Below, piece by piece: positions 1-8,869 of a DNA stretch of 64,000 bases. The stretch's first letter is position 1; each line of letters begins with the position of its first letter. This DNA comes from Bradyrhizobium sp. CCBAU 051011 (lineage in GTDB: Bacteria > Pseudomonadota > Alphaproteobacteria > Rhizobiales > Xanthobacteraceae). The notes below the pieces were generated by a model, which was not told where the DNA came from, did no database searches, and worked only from the letters and a program-made list of their open reading frames with translations. The stretch is from assembly GCF_009930815.1 (NCBI RefSeq), contig NZ_CP022222.1, forward strand, positions 5,188,501 through 5,252,500. Direction: 5' to 3'. The position numbers and the translations under genes were made by a program.

Positions 1-177
1 TGCGCCCTGGTGCGCGTGAGCGACAACGGCCGCGGCTTGGCGCCGGATCACAAGTCCGGCTTCGGCCTGGTCGGGATGCGCGAGAGAATACTGGCGCTGG
101 GCGGGACGCTGAATGTCATCTCCGACAATGGGGGCGTAACGGTCGAGGCGGTCGTCCCCCACGGGTCGCATCCTTGA
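1..177 (+). CDS. Sensor histidine kinase, C-terminal end (partial)
   Basis: Only the last 58 codons are present; the gene begins before the window. The reading frame shows the end of a GHKL ATPase domain: an SDNGRGL stretch (N and G1 box) followed by GFGLVGMRERI and a Gly-Gly turn. This is typical of HisKA_3/NarX-type kinases that pair with LuxR-type response regulators. Kinases of this type (FlhS/MoxY class) often sit beside xoxF clusters and sense C1 compounds, so a role in controlling the downstream methanol genes is plausible, but that is inference from position. Stop TGA at 175-177. Confidence 0.75.
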   Translation, partial: CALVRVSDNGRGLAPDHKSGFGLVGMRERILALGGTLNVISDNGGVTVEAVVPHGSHP

Positions 178-195
178 TCGATTGCGAGTTGCTGT

Positions 196-212
196 CCGGG
201 AATTTGTCCCGG
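196..212. terminator. Short hairpin after the kinase gene
   Basis: A perfect 6-bp stem (CCGGGA / TCCCGG) with a 5-nt loop lies 18 nt after the kinase stop codon. No T-run follows, so it is at best a weak terminator or a processing signal between the kinase and the receptor gene. Confidence 0.3.
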
Positions 213-339
213 TCCCCGTCGGGAGGAATGCAAGGTGAGGAACCAGACCTTTTGCGGCTAGCGCGTATCGTTGTCTTCTCACTAGTATCGTCGACATCGA
301 ACCGGCAGGGGACAAGCCGGTATGTCGTGGGGTGGGGAT

Positions 340-2775
340 ATGGGTGCACGCGTACGGGTGGTCGGGACGATCTCGATCTGTCTGGCTCCCGGGCTGGACT
401 GTGCTCAGGCCCAAACCGCACCCGCAGCCAGCGACGTTTTGCCGGCCATCGAGGTCGTAGCGCCGGCGACGAGCGCCAAACCAGCGCGCGCCCGAGGTGC
501 AACTCGGGCGCCCGCAAGGAATGTTCGCAGGGTCTTTGTTTACCCGACCGCGCCTACGCCGACGGTCGGCTCGGGAATGGATGTCGATAAGGTGGCCGCA
601 GCGGTCAATGCCGTCGGTGCCGGGCAGATTGCGCGCACCGGCTCGCTGAACATCGCGGATGCGCTGCAGCAACAGGTGCCGGGTATTGTCATCAGCGATA
701 CGACCGGCAACCCGTTCATGCCGGACATACAATTTCGAGGTTTCGTTGCATCTCCCGTCTCGGGCACACCCCAGGGACTGGCGGTTTACCAGAACGGGGT
801 GCGCGTCAACGAAGCGTTCGGCGACACTGTCAATTGGGATTTGATCCCGACTGCCGCGATCAGGTCGGTTACCGTCGTAACCAACAATCCCGCGTTTGGT
901 CTCAATGCCTTGGGCGGTGCCGTCAACGTGCAGATGAAGGACGGCTTCAACTATCAGGGCGGCGAAATCAACACGATGGGCGGCTCGTTCGGCCGCATCC
1001 AGAGTTCGGCGCAGTATGGCAAGCAGATCGGCAATTTCTCGGTCTATGGCGCGCTCGAAGGCGTGCGTGACAACGGCTATCGCAATTTTTCGGAATCGGC
1101 GATTCGCCGGTTTTACGGTGACGTCGGTTACCGGACCGACAGCAGCGAATTTCACCTCAACGTGGGCGTTGCCAAGAACAATTTCGGCGCGGCGGCGGCC
1201 GTTCCGGTCGAACTGCTCCAGAAATATTGGGGGGCGACCTATACGACGCCGCAGACGCACGACAACCGCGTTGCCTACGCCAATCTGACCGGAAAGGTCG
1301 AGGTGACGCCGACCTGGACGATCGAAGGCTCGGCGCGCGTCCGCGCGTTCCGGCAGAAGACGGTCGATGGTAATCCGACCGAGACGGCGCCATGTGTTGG
1401 CGATCCGACTCTGCTTTGCTTCAACGAAGAAGACACCGTGCCAGGAGCGCCGGCGAACGGGCTCAATGGAGTCCAGCTCGCAAATCCGTTCCCAACCGAC
1501 GCCGTGCTGGGGCAGATCGACCGGACGACCACCCGTTCGACCACGACCGGGGTGACCCTGCAGGCCACCAATACCGACCAGTTGTTCGGACACAACAACC
1601 AGTTCATGGTCGGCACCAGTTTCGATTCCGGCGTCACCCGCTTCGGGGCCAGCGCGGAACTGGGCACGATCGGTTCAAATTACGTCGTCAGCGGTAGCGG
1701 CATCTTCCTCGGACCATCAGGCATTCCGATTTCGATCGGTCCGGTCTCGCTTCGCGCCACCAATAAGTACACCGGGTTCTACGCGCTCGACACCTTTGAC
1801 GTGACGGACGCGTTTTCAATTTCGGGCGGCGGCCGCTTCAACCATGCAAATATCGTCCTTCAGGATCTGATCGGCACCGATCTCAACGGCAATCATACGT
1901 TCAGCCGCTTCAATCCGATGATCGGCGGCACCTACAAGATTATGCCTGAACTGACGGCTTATGCCGGGTATTCCGAAGCCAATCGCGCACCCACCCCGCT
2001 GGAACTCGCATGCGCCGACCCTGCGCGCCCCTGTATCGCCGCGGCATTCCTCATCGCCGACCCGCCGCTGAAGCAGGTTGTCTCCCGCACCGTCGAGGCC
2101 GGCTTCCGCGGCACCAAGGAGCTGAATATCGGCACGCTCGGGTGGAAAGTCGGCGCGTTTCGCGCGACCAATGCCGATGACATCCTGGCGATCCCGAGCC
2201 CGGAGTTGCAGGGATTTGGCTATTTCCAGAACGTAGGCCGGACGCGCCGCCAGGGCATCGAAGCCCAGGTCAATCTGACGTCGAAGACGCTGCAGCTCTA
2301 CGCCAGCTACGCCCTAGTCGATGCGCGCTTCCTCGACGCCCTGCAGATCGGCTCCAATAGCCCATTCGCCGTTGACGACGTAATCCAGGTCCAGCCAGGC
2401 AATCGTATACCGGCGATACCTCGCAACCGGGTCAAGGTGGGCATCGACTATTCGGTCACCGACGCCTTCAAGGTCGGGGGCGATGCATTGTTCGTCGGCA
2501 GCCAGTATTTTGTGGGCGATGAATCGAACCAGGCCGCGAGGCTGCCCGGGTATTCGGTTTTCAACCTGCACGCCTCGTATCAAATCAACAAGACATTCCA
2601 GATCTACGGTCGCGTCGACAATATCTTCGATAATCGCTATGCGACCTACGGGACGTTCTTTGATACTGGTGACGTGCCCAATTTCACCAACGGGGGCGCG
2701 GAGTTTACCGATCCGCGTTCGGTCAGCCCGGCGCGGCCGCGCGCGTTCTATGCAGGGCTAAGGGCAACCTTTTAG
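340..2775 (+). CDS. TonB-dependent outer-membrane receptor (possible lanthanide/metallophore uptake)
   Basis: About 811 residues. A signal peptide ends near AQAQT. A plug domain covers roughly residues 80-200 (NIADALQQQVPG; then DIQFRGF, GLAVYQNGVRVNEAFGD, and GLNALGGAVNV), followed by a long beta-barrel ending in Phe (AGLRATF), the usual outer-membrane insertion signal. The ATG at 340 follows a G-rich stretch and starts directly at a signal peptide; an upstream ATG at 322 adds six residues and is less likely. It would import a scarce ligand using TonB energy. Placed near xoxF, it is a good candidate for lanthanide-complex uptake (LutH-like role), but the ligand is inferred from context only. 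Confidence 0.85.
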   Translation: MGARVRVVGTISICLAPGLDCAQAQTAPAASDVLPAIEVVAPATSAKPARARGATRAPARNVRRVFVYPTAPTPTVGSGMDVDKVAAAVNAVGAGQIARTGSLNIADALQQQVPGIVISDTTGNPFMPDIQFRGFVASPVSGTPQGLAVYQNGVRVNEAFGDTVNWDLIPTAAIRSVTVVTNNPAFGLNALGGAVNVQMKDGFNYQGGEINTMGGSFGRIQSSAQYGKQIGNFSVYGALEGVRDNGYRNFSESAIRRFYGDVGYRTDSSEFHLNVGVAKNNFGAAAAVPVELLQKYWGATYTTPQTHDNRVAYANLTGKVEVTPTWTIEGSARVRAFRQKTVDGNPTETAPCVGDPTLLCFNEEDTVPGAPANGLNGVQLANPFPTDAVLGQIDRTTTRSTTTGVTLQATNTDQLFGHNNQFMVGTSFDSGVTRFGASAELGTIGSNYVVSGSGIFLGPSGIPISIGPVSLRATNKYTGFYALDTFDVTDAFSISGGGRFNHANIVLQDLIGTDLNGNHTFSRFNPMIGGTYKIMPELTAYAGYSEANRAPTPLELACADPARPCIAAAFLIADPPLKQVVSRTVEAGFRGTKELNIGTLGWKVGAFRATNADDILAIPSPELQGFGYFQNVGRTRRQGIEAQVNLTSKTLQLYASYALVDARFLDALQIGSNSPFAVDDVIQVQPGNRIPAIPRNRVKVGIDYSVTDAFKVGGDALFVGSQYFVGDESNQAARLPGYSVFNLHASYQINKTFQIYGRVDNIFDNRYATYGTFFDTGDVPNFTNGGAEFTDPRSVSPARPRAFYAGLRATF

Positions 2776-2812
2776 GTGCGTGATGCGGGTTGTCTCAACC
2801 GGGACGTTCGCC

Positions 2813-3781
2813 TCAGGAAGCATCCAGCGCCGGATCGATGCAATGCGCCTTGTGGATGGTAGAGGGCGCGAAGCCAAAATGCTTCCGGAACACGCGGCTG
2901 AAGTGCGACGAGCTGGAAAAGCCCCAGGAAAACGCGACGTCCGTGATCGTCTTTCCATGCTGGGTCTCCAGCTCCTGCCGGCAGTGCAGCAGCCGCGCCC
3001 GCCAGATGTAATCGCTGACGGTCATGCCCTTGTCGCTGAACAGCATGTGCAGATAGCGCTTGGTGCAGCCCAGCGCCGCCGAGATCTGGTCGATGCAAAG
3101 CTCCGGGTCGCGCAAATGTTCCCGGATGAAAGCCTGGGCGCGGATGTACATTGCTTCGGGACCGACGCGATCGAACATCGTGTCGGCCTCGCGCAACGGC
3201 AACAGCAGCAAATCGATCAGCGAATCGGCGACGCCGATGGCGTTGTAGGGCGATAGCCGGTTCGCTTCATCAAACGCGGTGTGCACGAAGTCGTAGGCAA
3301 TACGGCCGGTGCCGTTACGTGCGGAAAGCTTGCACGGCAACATCTTCGACGTGCGGAAGCCGCGTTCGTGAAGCAGTTCCTTCGGCACGATCACGACCTC
3401 GTGCCGGGTCAGCGAGGGGCTGACGATCGTGTGCGGGCAGGAGACGTCATAGGCGAGACAATCGCCGGGCATGATGTCCATGCGCCGGCCGGCCTGTTCG
3501 AAATGCGAGATGCCGTAGGTCTGGAACAGTATCTTGACGTAGGGGTGTTCGCTCAGCTTGGTGCCTGAGACCGTGTGCGCGATACGATGCTGGCTTGCCT
3601 CGATCTGGCACAGCTTCAACTGCGAGACGGTCGTGTAGTTTATCCGCCCCTCCAGCGAGGAACCTTCCAGCGGATCGACGTCGAACTGACCGCACAGATC
3701 CGTCAGCGCATCTGACCAAGTTTGCAGCTGCTTCTTCGGCGCCAACCCGGAAGTGCTGAGTGAGCGGACTGTATCGGACAT
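2813..3781 (-). CDS. AraC-family transcriptional regulator
   Basis: About 322 residues. The N-terminal half resembles the AraC-binding-like sensory domain (PF14525 type). The C-terminal 100 residues hold the two helix-turn-helix motifs (CIDQISAALGCTKRYLHMLF and TDVAFSWGFSSSSHFSRVFR, the second being the conserved AraC signature). The gene points away from xoxF and toward the receptor gene, with 31 bp between the two stop codons. Start chosen at the ATG at 3781, because homologous sensory domains begin about here; a GTG at 3835 would add 18 residues. Control of xoxF or of the receptor is a positional inference. Confidence 0.85.
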   Translation of the reverse strand: MSDTVRSLSTSGLAPKKQLQTWSDALTDLCGQFDVDPLEGSSLEGRINYTTVSQLKLCQIEASQHRIAHTVSGTKLSEHPYVKILFQTYGISHFEQAGRRMDIMPGDCLAYDVSCPHTIVSPSLTRHEVVIVPKELLHERGFRTSKMLPCKLSARNGTGRIAYDFVHTAFDEANRLSPYNAIGVADSLIDLLLLPLREADTMFDRVGPEAMYIRAQAFIREHLRDPELCIDQISAALGCTKRYLHMLFSDKGMTVSDYIWRARLLHCRQELETQHGKTITDVAFSWGFSSSSHFSRVFRKHFGFAPSTIHKAHCIDPALDAS

Positions 3782-4185
3782 GGTCGAAGCACCGATTCGA
3801 GAACAGGCCACGACCTCGGCAAAAGCTTCGGTCACAGGACGCTACATTTGCCTCGACTTAAGGCGGTCGTGGGGAAGTCGCGCAGATTCTTCCCAATATC
3901 CCTTTGACAATCCTCCAACTTAGTTTCGGCTGCGTCAAGGGGAACCTCAGCCTCGGGACGCGCGGGTGCTTGTGGGAACGAGCCCACGATTGATGCTTCG
4001 CAGCATGAGAGGGACGGCTCTCGACGTTCCCAAAATTAAAAAGTTTATTGTGTTTCGCTTCTGAGCAAACGCGCTTCGCTCTTGGGCAAGTTTCCCATTT
4101 CCGAACGGGATAGGAATAGGGACCAAGAATGGAAAATGGGCCGTCTCGACGGAAACCCTAAACCCTCAATCTGGGAGGAACCACT
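3782..4185. promoter_or_regulatory. Divergent regulatory region upstream of xoxF
   Basis: About 400 bp without a gene, between the AraC-type regulator and xoxF. It holds several inverted repeats: GGGAAG-N11-CTTCCC (3872-3894), GTGGG-N6-CCCAC (3972-3987), ATGCT-TCGC-AGCAT (3993-4006), TGGGAACG/CGTTCCCA arms (3973-4031) and CCCATTT/AAATGGG arms (4094-4140). A TTGACA at 3904-3909 has no convincing -10 partner. The xoxF ribosome binding site GGGAGGA is at 4173-4179. The recurrent GGGAA/TTCCC half-sites suggest binding of a dimeric regulator; which one is unknown. Confidence 0.5.
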
Positions 4186-6072
4186 ATGCGCAAAGTGCTA
4201 TCCGCTGCCTGTCTCGGCGCCGTGGCGGCATTCGCTGCCGGCGTTGCGTATGCCAATGACGAACTGATCAAGATGTCGCAGAACCCAAAGGATTGGGTGA
4301 TGCCGACGGGCGACTACGCCAATACGCGCTACTCGAAGCTCAACCAGATTACTGCAGCCAACGCCGGCAAGTTGCAGGTCGCATGGTCGTTCTCGACCGG
4401 CGTGCTGCGCGGCCACGAGGGCGGACCGCTCATTATCGGCAACATGATGTACGTCCACACACCGTTCCCGAACAAAGTCTATGCTCTTGACCTATCCCAG
4501 GAGCAGAAGATCGTTTGGGTATATGAACCCAAACAGGATCCGAACGTCATCCCGGTGATGTGCTGCGACACGGTGAATCGTGGCGTGGCCTACGGCGATG
4601 GAAAAATCTTTTTGCACCAGGCCGACACGACCCTTGTCGCCCTCGATGCCAAGACCGGGAAGCTGGTCTGGTCGGTGAAGAACGGAGATCCCAGCAAAGG
4701 TGAGACCGGGACGTCGGCACCGATGGTTTTTAAAGACAAGGTCCTCACCGGCATCTCGGGCGGCGAATTCGGCGTTCGTGGTTCGGTGACTGCCTACAGC
4801 ATCAAGGACGGCAAGCGGGTCTGGCGCGGCTATTCGATGGGACCCGACAGCGACACGCTGATGGATCCGGTGAAGACCACGCATCTAGGTAAGCCGGTCG
4901 GTAAGGACTCCGGCATCGATACTTGGCAGGGCGACCAGTGGAAGATCGGCGGCGGACCGACGTGGGGCTGGTATTCTTATGATCCCGAGCTGAACCTGAT
5001 ATATTACGGAACCGGCAACCCCTCGACCTGGAATCCAAAGCAGCGGCCGGGAGACAATCGCTGGTCGATGACCATCTTTGCGCGGGACGCCGACACCGGC
5101 ATGGCCCGCTGGGTCTATCAGATGACCCCGCACGACGAGTGGGACTACGACGGCGTCAACGAAGTGATCCTCAGCGATCAACAGATCGGCGGTCAAGCGC
5201 GTAAGCTACTGACCCATTTCGACCGCAACGGGCTCGCCTATACGATGGACCGCACCAACGGCGAATTGCTGGTGGCGGAGAAGTACGATCCGAAGGTCAA
5301 CTGGACCAGCGGCGTCGACATGAACAAGAGCTCGCCCACCTATGGTCGACCGAAGGTCGTCGACCAATATTCGACCGACAAGCAGGGCGAGGACGTCAAC
5401 GTCAAGGGTATCTGCCCGGCCGCGCTCGGCACCAAGGACCAGCAGCCGGCGGCGTATTCGCCGGACACGCAACTGTTCTACGTGCCGACCAACCACGTTT
5501 GCATGGACTACGAGCCGTTCAAGGTGAACTACACTGCGGGCCAACCCTATGTCGGGGCGACGCTCTCGATGTATCCGCCTCCTGGCGAAACCCACATGGG
5601 CAACTTCATCGCGTGGGACAACAAGACCGGCAAGATCGTGTGGTCGAACAAGGAAATGTTCTCGGTGTGGTCCGGTGCGCTCGCTACCGCCGGCGGCGTG
5701 GTGTTCTACGGAACGCTCGAAGGCTACCTGAAGGCGGTCGATGCCAAGACTGGCAAGGAGCTCTACAAGTTCAAGACCCCGTCCGGCATTATCGGGAACG
5801 TCACGACCTACGAACAGGGCGGCCGGCAATACGTGGCCGTGCTTTCCGGCGTGGGCGGCTGGGCCGGCATCGGCTTGGCGGCCGGGCTGATGAGCCCGGA
5901 GGGTGCCGCTGAATGGCAGGGCGCTGCGGGCCGTGCAGCGGCGGGCCGGGCATTGGAATCCGCCGCGAGGAACGTGGACACCGCCGGCCTCGGCGCCGTC
6001 GGCGGTTACGCTGCCCTTAGCAACTACACCGCGCTCGGCGGAACTCTGACCGTATTCGCTCTGCCGCAGTAA
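4186..6072 (+). CDS. xoxF: Lanthanide-dependent methanol dehydrogenase XoxF
   Basis: PQQ-containing periplasmic quinoprotein of 628 residues that oxidises methanol to formaldehyde and reduces a cytochrome c. A signal peptide ends near AYA-ND (residue 24). Visible landmarks are the vicinal cysteines C126-C127, metal ligand E194 (GGEFG), N278 (GTGNP) and the motif DEWDYDG with catalytic D320 and D322. The second Asp, two positions after the catalytic one, marks lanthanide-type enzymes; calcium MxaF has Ala there. Repeated beta-propeller motifs ([10 protein letters not shown] type) run throughout. A strong GGGAGGA site precedes the ATG. An Ala/Arg/Gly-rich stretch at about residues 570-597 is extra relative to the usual about 600-residue XoxF. 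First gene of xoxF-xoxG-adh-gfa. Confidence 0.96.
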   Translation: MRKVLSAACLGAVAAFAAGVAYANDELIKMSQNPKDWVMPTGDYANTRYSKLNQITAANAGKLQVAWSFSTGVLRGHEGGPLIIGNMMYVHTPFPNKVYALDLSQEQKIVWVYEPKQDPNVIPVMCCDTVNRGVAYGDGKIFLHQADTTLVALDAKTGKLVWSVKNGDPSKGETGTSAPMVFKDKVLTGISGGEFGVRGSVTAYSIKDGKRVWRGYSMGPDSDTLMDPVKTTHLGKPVGKDSGIDTWQGDQWKIGGGPTWGWYSYDPELNLIYYGTGNPSTWNPKQRPGDNRWSMTIFARDADTGMARWVYQMTPHDEWDYDGVNEVILSDQQIGGQARKLLTHFDRNGLAYTMDRTNGELLVAEKYDPKVNWTSGVDMNKSSPTYGRPKVVDQYSTDKQGEDVNVKGICPAALGTKDQQPAAYSPDTQLFYVPTNHVCMDYEPFKVNYTAGQPYVGATLSMYPPPGETHMGNFIAWDNKTGKIVWSNKEMFSVWSGALATAGGVVFYGTLEGYLKAVDAKTGKELYKFKTPSGIIGNVTTYEQGGRQYVAVLSGVGGWAGIGLAAGLMSPEGAAEWQGAAGRAAAGRALESAARNVDTAGLGAVGGYAALSNYTALGGTLTVFALPQ

Positions 6073-6089
6073 GCTGAGCCAACTTCGTT

Positions 6090-6118
6090 CCGGCGCATGG
6101 AGTTGCTCCATGCGCCGG
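6090..6118 (+). terminator. Perfect 13-bp hairpin between xoxF and xoxG
   Basis: CCGGCGCATGGAG (6090-6102) and its exact reverse complement (6106-6118) flank a TTG loop. It begins 18 nt after the xoxF stop and has no T-run, so it is more likely an mRNA-stabilising or processing hairpin, or a partial terminator, that sets the xoxF to xoxG ratio. Confidence 0.6.
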
Positions 6119-6150
6119 TTCGCCTACCACCGAATCTCGAGGACAAGCTC

Positions 6151-6657
6151 TTGCGTAAAATCTGGTTTGTGGGTGCTGCGATGATCTTCGTGGTATCAGG
6201 AGGAATTTCCTTCGCCGAAAACGCGGTCGACCCGGCTGCCGTCAAATCCGAGGACGGAAAGTACCTCGACAAGGAAGGCAATCCGACCTTCAAGGTTGGG
6301 GCCGACGGAACGGTGGATTGGTACACCTACTCCGGTTACCGGCGCTATCACTCGGAATGCCACGTCTGCCATGGCCCCGACGGGATGGGATCGACCTACG
6401 CCCCTGGCCTCACGAATTCACTCAAGACCATGAATTACGGCGACTTCGTCGGCGTAGTCGCGAGCGGTCGCAAGAACGGCAACTCCGTCATGCCTGCGCT
6501 CGGCGATAATCCGAACGTCGCCTGCTACATGGACGACCTCTACATCTATCTGCGTGCCCGCGCCAATGACGCCGTCGGGCGTGTGCGTCCCGCCAAGAAG
6601 GAAGACAAGCCGGAGGCCTACACCCAGGCGGAGAATTCCTGCATGGGCAAGAAATGA
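6151..6657 (+). CDS. xoxG: Cytochrome c, XoxG-type electron acceptor of XoxF
   Basis: Small periplasmic class I cytochrome c, about 168 residues. The signal peptide starts [17 protein letters not shown] and ends near SFA-EN. A single haem site CHVCH is at residues 70-74; the VMPAL stretch about 40 residues later is a likely methionine ligand. The TTG at 6151 is preferred because CGAGGA lies 6 nt upstream and translation begins exactly at the signal peptide; an in-frame ATG at 6097 would start inside the intergenic hairpin. It follows xoxF and should accept its electrons and pass them to the oxidase chain. No xoxJ gene follows, unlike many methylotroph clusters. Confidence 0.88.
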   Translation: MRKIWFVGAAMIFVVSGGISFAENAVDPAAVKSEDGKYLDKEGNPTFKVGADGTVDWYTYSGYRRYHSECHVCHGPDGMGSTYAPGLTNSLKTMNYGDFVGVVASGRKNGNSVMPALGDNPNVACYMDDLYIYLRARANDAVGRVRPAKKEDKPEAYTQAENSCMGKK

Positions 6658-6730
6658 TCCGTCGGCATGTGCAAAGGACCAGTCACACTGCGTTGTTGCA
6701 GCGGCTCGAAAAGCGAAAGTGGAGTTGAAA

Positions 6731-7837
6731 ATGAAGACACGCGCTGCAGTCGCATTCGAAGCCAAGAAGCCGCTTGAAATCGTCGAGGTCGACCTGGAAG
6801 GCCCGAAGGCCGGTGAAGTTCTCGTCGAGATCAAGGCGACCGGAATCTGCCACACCGATGCCTATACGCTCGACGGATTCGACAGCGAAGGAATCTTTCC
6901 TTCGATCCTCGGTCATGAGGGCGCGGGCATCGTCCGCGAAGTCGGCCCGGGCGTGACGTCGGTCAAGGCCGGCGATCACGTGATTCCGCTGTACACGCCG
7001 GAATGTCGCCAGTGCAAAAGCTGCCTGAGCGGCAAGACCAATCTATGCACCGCCATCCGCGCCACCCAGGGCAAGGGGCTGATGCCGGACGGCACCTCGC
7101 GCTTCAGCCATAAGGGCAAGCCGATCTTCCATTACATGGGCTGCTCGACGTTCTCGAACTTTACCGTGCTGCCGGAAATCGCGGTGGCGAAGATTCGCGA
7201 GGACGCGCCCTTCGACAAGAGCTGCTACATCGGTTGCGGGGTGACGACGGGCGTTGGCGCCGTGGTGAATACCGCCAAGGTGACACCTGGCGCCAACGTC
7301 GTCGTTTTCGGTCTCGGCGGCATCGGGCTCAACGTCATCCAGGGCGCGAAGATGGTGGGCGCCGACAAGATCGTCGGCGTCGACATCAACGATGCCAAGG
7401 AGGATTGGGGCCGCCGCTTCGGCATGACGCATTTCGTCAATCCGACCAAGGTCAGTGACATCATCCAGCATCTGGTCGGGCTCACCGACGGCGGCGCCGA
7501 CTACACCTTCGACTGCACCGGCAATACCACCGTGATGCGGCAGGCACTCGAAGCGTGCCATCGCGGCTGGGGCGTCTCCGTCGTGATCGGGGTTGCTGAG
7601 TCGGGCAAGGAAATCGCTACCCGGCCGTTCCAGCTCGTGACCGGCCGCGTCTGGAAGGGAACGGCTTTTGGCGGCGCGCGTGGCCGTACGGACGTGCCGA
7701 AGATTGTCGACTGGTACATGAACGGAAAGATCGAGATCGATCCGATGATCACGCATGTGCTCAAGCTGGAGGAGATCAATCAGGGATTCGATCTCATGCA
7801 CCAGGGCAAGTCGATCCGTTCGGTTGTCGTGTTCTGA
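6731..7837 (+). CDS. frmA: S-(hydroxymethyl)glutathione dehydrogenase, class III alcohol dehydrogenase
   Basis: Cytoplasmic zinc/NAD enzyme of 368 residues (FlhA/AdhI/FrmA family) that oxidises S-hydroxymethylglutathione to S-formylglutathione. Catalytic zinc ligands C40 (ATGICHTDA) and H62 (GHEG), structural zinc cysteines C92, C95, C98 and C106 (CRQCKSC then C), and the Rossmann motif GLGGIGLNV with a VDIN acidic end are all visible. Length matches the family. The ATG at 6731 has GGAG ten bases before it. It lies 73 bp after xoxG in the same direction and detoxifies the formaldehyde made by XoxF. S-formylglutathione hydrolase is not in the window. Confidence 0.95.
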   Translation: MKTRAAVAFEAKKPLEIVEVDLEGPKAGEVLVEIKATGICHTDAYTLDGFDSEGIFPSILGHEGAGIVREVGPGVTSVKAGDHVIPLYTPECRQCKSCLSGKTNLCTAIRATQGKGLMPDGTSRFSHKGKPIFHYMGCSTFSNFTVLPEIAVAKIREDAPFDKSCYIGCGVTTGVGAVVNTAKVTPGANVVVFGLGGIGLNVIQGAKMVGADKIVGVDINDAKEDWGRRFGMTHFVNPTKVSDIIQHLVGLTDGGADYTFDCTGNTTVMRQALEACHRGWGVSVVIGVAESGKEIATRPFQLVTGRVWKGTAFGGARGRTDVPKIVDWYMNGKIEIDPMITHVLKLEEINQGFDLMHQGKSIRSVVVF

Positions 7838-7871
7838 ATAGGGGAACTTCAAACACAAGGAGGAGAGGCCC

Positions 7872-8441
7872 ATGACTGTTCACATCCACCCATCGGTTGA
7901 CAGCGGCGTAAAACAGGGGACCGGCAGCTTCGCCGGCGGCACCTTGGTCTGCAAGTGCTCGGACAGGCCGGTCAAGGTCGCCATCAAGGGCGACGTTGCC
8001 CACAATCACGCTTGCGGCTGCACCAAATGCTGGAAGCCCGAAGGCGCGATCTTCTCCGTTGTCGCCGTCGTTCCGCGCGACAATGTGAAAGTGATCGAGA
8101 ATGGCGACAAGCTGCAGATCGTCGACCAGGCGGCCACGATCCAGCGCTATGCCTGCAAGGCCTGCGGCACGCATATGTACGGCCGGATCGAGAACACGGG
8201 ACATCCGTTCTATGGCCTCGATTTCATCCATCCCGAGCTGTTCCAGGAAGGCGGCTCGGCGGCTCCGGGGTTTGCGGCGTTTGTGTCGTCCGTTCTGGAG
8301 TCCGGCGTCCAACCAGGGGAGATGGCTGGAATCAGGGCTCGCCTGAAGGAACTCGGACTGGAGCCTTATGACTGCCTGTCGCCGCCATTGATGGATGCGA
8401 TCTCGAGCCACGTCGCCAAGTCCAAGGCCAAGGCGGCCTAG
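7872..8441 (+). CDS. gfa: S-(hydroxymethyl)glutathione synthase Gfa
   Basis: 189 residues, glutathione-dependent formaldehyde-activating enzyme family. Zinc-binding cysteines are seen in the expected three groups: VCKC near residue 33, CGCTKCW near 56 and [10 protein letters not shown] near 97. It condenses formaldehyde with glutathione or carries the adduct, feeding the dehydrogenase encoded just upstream. A strong AAGGAGGAG site precedes the ATG and the gap to the previous gene is 34 bp, so the two are probably co-transcribed with xoxF and xoxG. Some authors doubt true catalysis by this family and regard it as a glutathione carrier. Confidence 0.94.
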   Translation: MTVHIHPSVDSGVKQGTGSFAGGTLVCKCSDRPVKVAIKGDVAHNHACGCTKCWKPEGAIFSVVAVVPRDNVKVIENGDKLQIVDQAATIQRYACKACGTHMYGRIENTGHPFYGLDFIHPELFQEGGSAAPGFAAFVSSVLESGVQPGEMAGIRARLKELGLEPYDCLSPPLMDAISSHVAKSKAKAA

Positions 8442-8869
8442 ACAAGGCGAAGCGGGCACTGGCCCGATCTAGCGAGATACCGAACTTGCGCTGATGGCGA
8501 TCGCCGTCAGCGCAGAAGCAGGGCCACCATGTGGTGCCACTCCTTGGTTGAGCGCCGGCCGGAGAGGGTTGCGCAGCCATCACAGACCCGCGGCATTCCG
8601 GCGGGATTGTGCCGCATGTAATTCCCGGACATCGAATCTCGTAGCGGTCTTTGTTCGACCGCCATGCGCAAGACCAGATTGCCTGCGCGTGTAATCGGTC
8701 GCATTTGACCAATCGTCTGATTTTGCATGCTGCGGCGCGATGAACCTGTACCGGCGGCCGCGGTGCCGACGTCGGCCCCTCCCTGAAGGTGTTGACCCGT
8801 CCAGCGGTTTCCCTTCTATGGACGGTGCTGCCCTGACCGCACACACGCCCCCTCGCGAGGACTCCCACG
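8442..8869. other. Intergenic region, no gene recognised
   Basis: About 430 bp between gfa and the FAH-family gene. A weak hairpin CGGGC-ACTG-GCCCG sits just after gfa (8450-8463). A 73-codon open frame on the minus strand (8507-8728) has no recognisable family and no clear ribosome site, so it is not called. The 3' part should hold the promoter of the FAH gene, but no clear -35/-10 pair was seen. Confidence 0.4.

Noticed and set aside
5206..6111. Long open frame of about 300 codons on the strand opposite xoxF
   Set aside because: It is a high-GC shadow: His/Arg-rich with no family motif, fully antisense to a well-supported gene.
8507..8728. Minus-strand 73-codon frame after gfa
   Set aside because: No recognised family or ribosome site. 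A CDGC motif and HH pair are present, but too little to call a gene.
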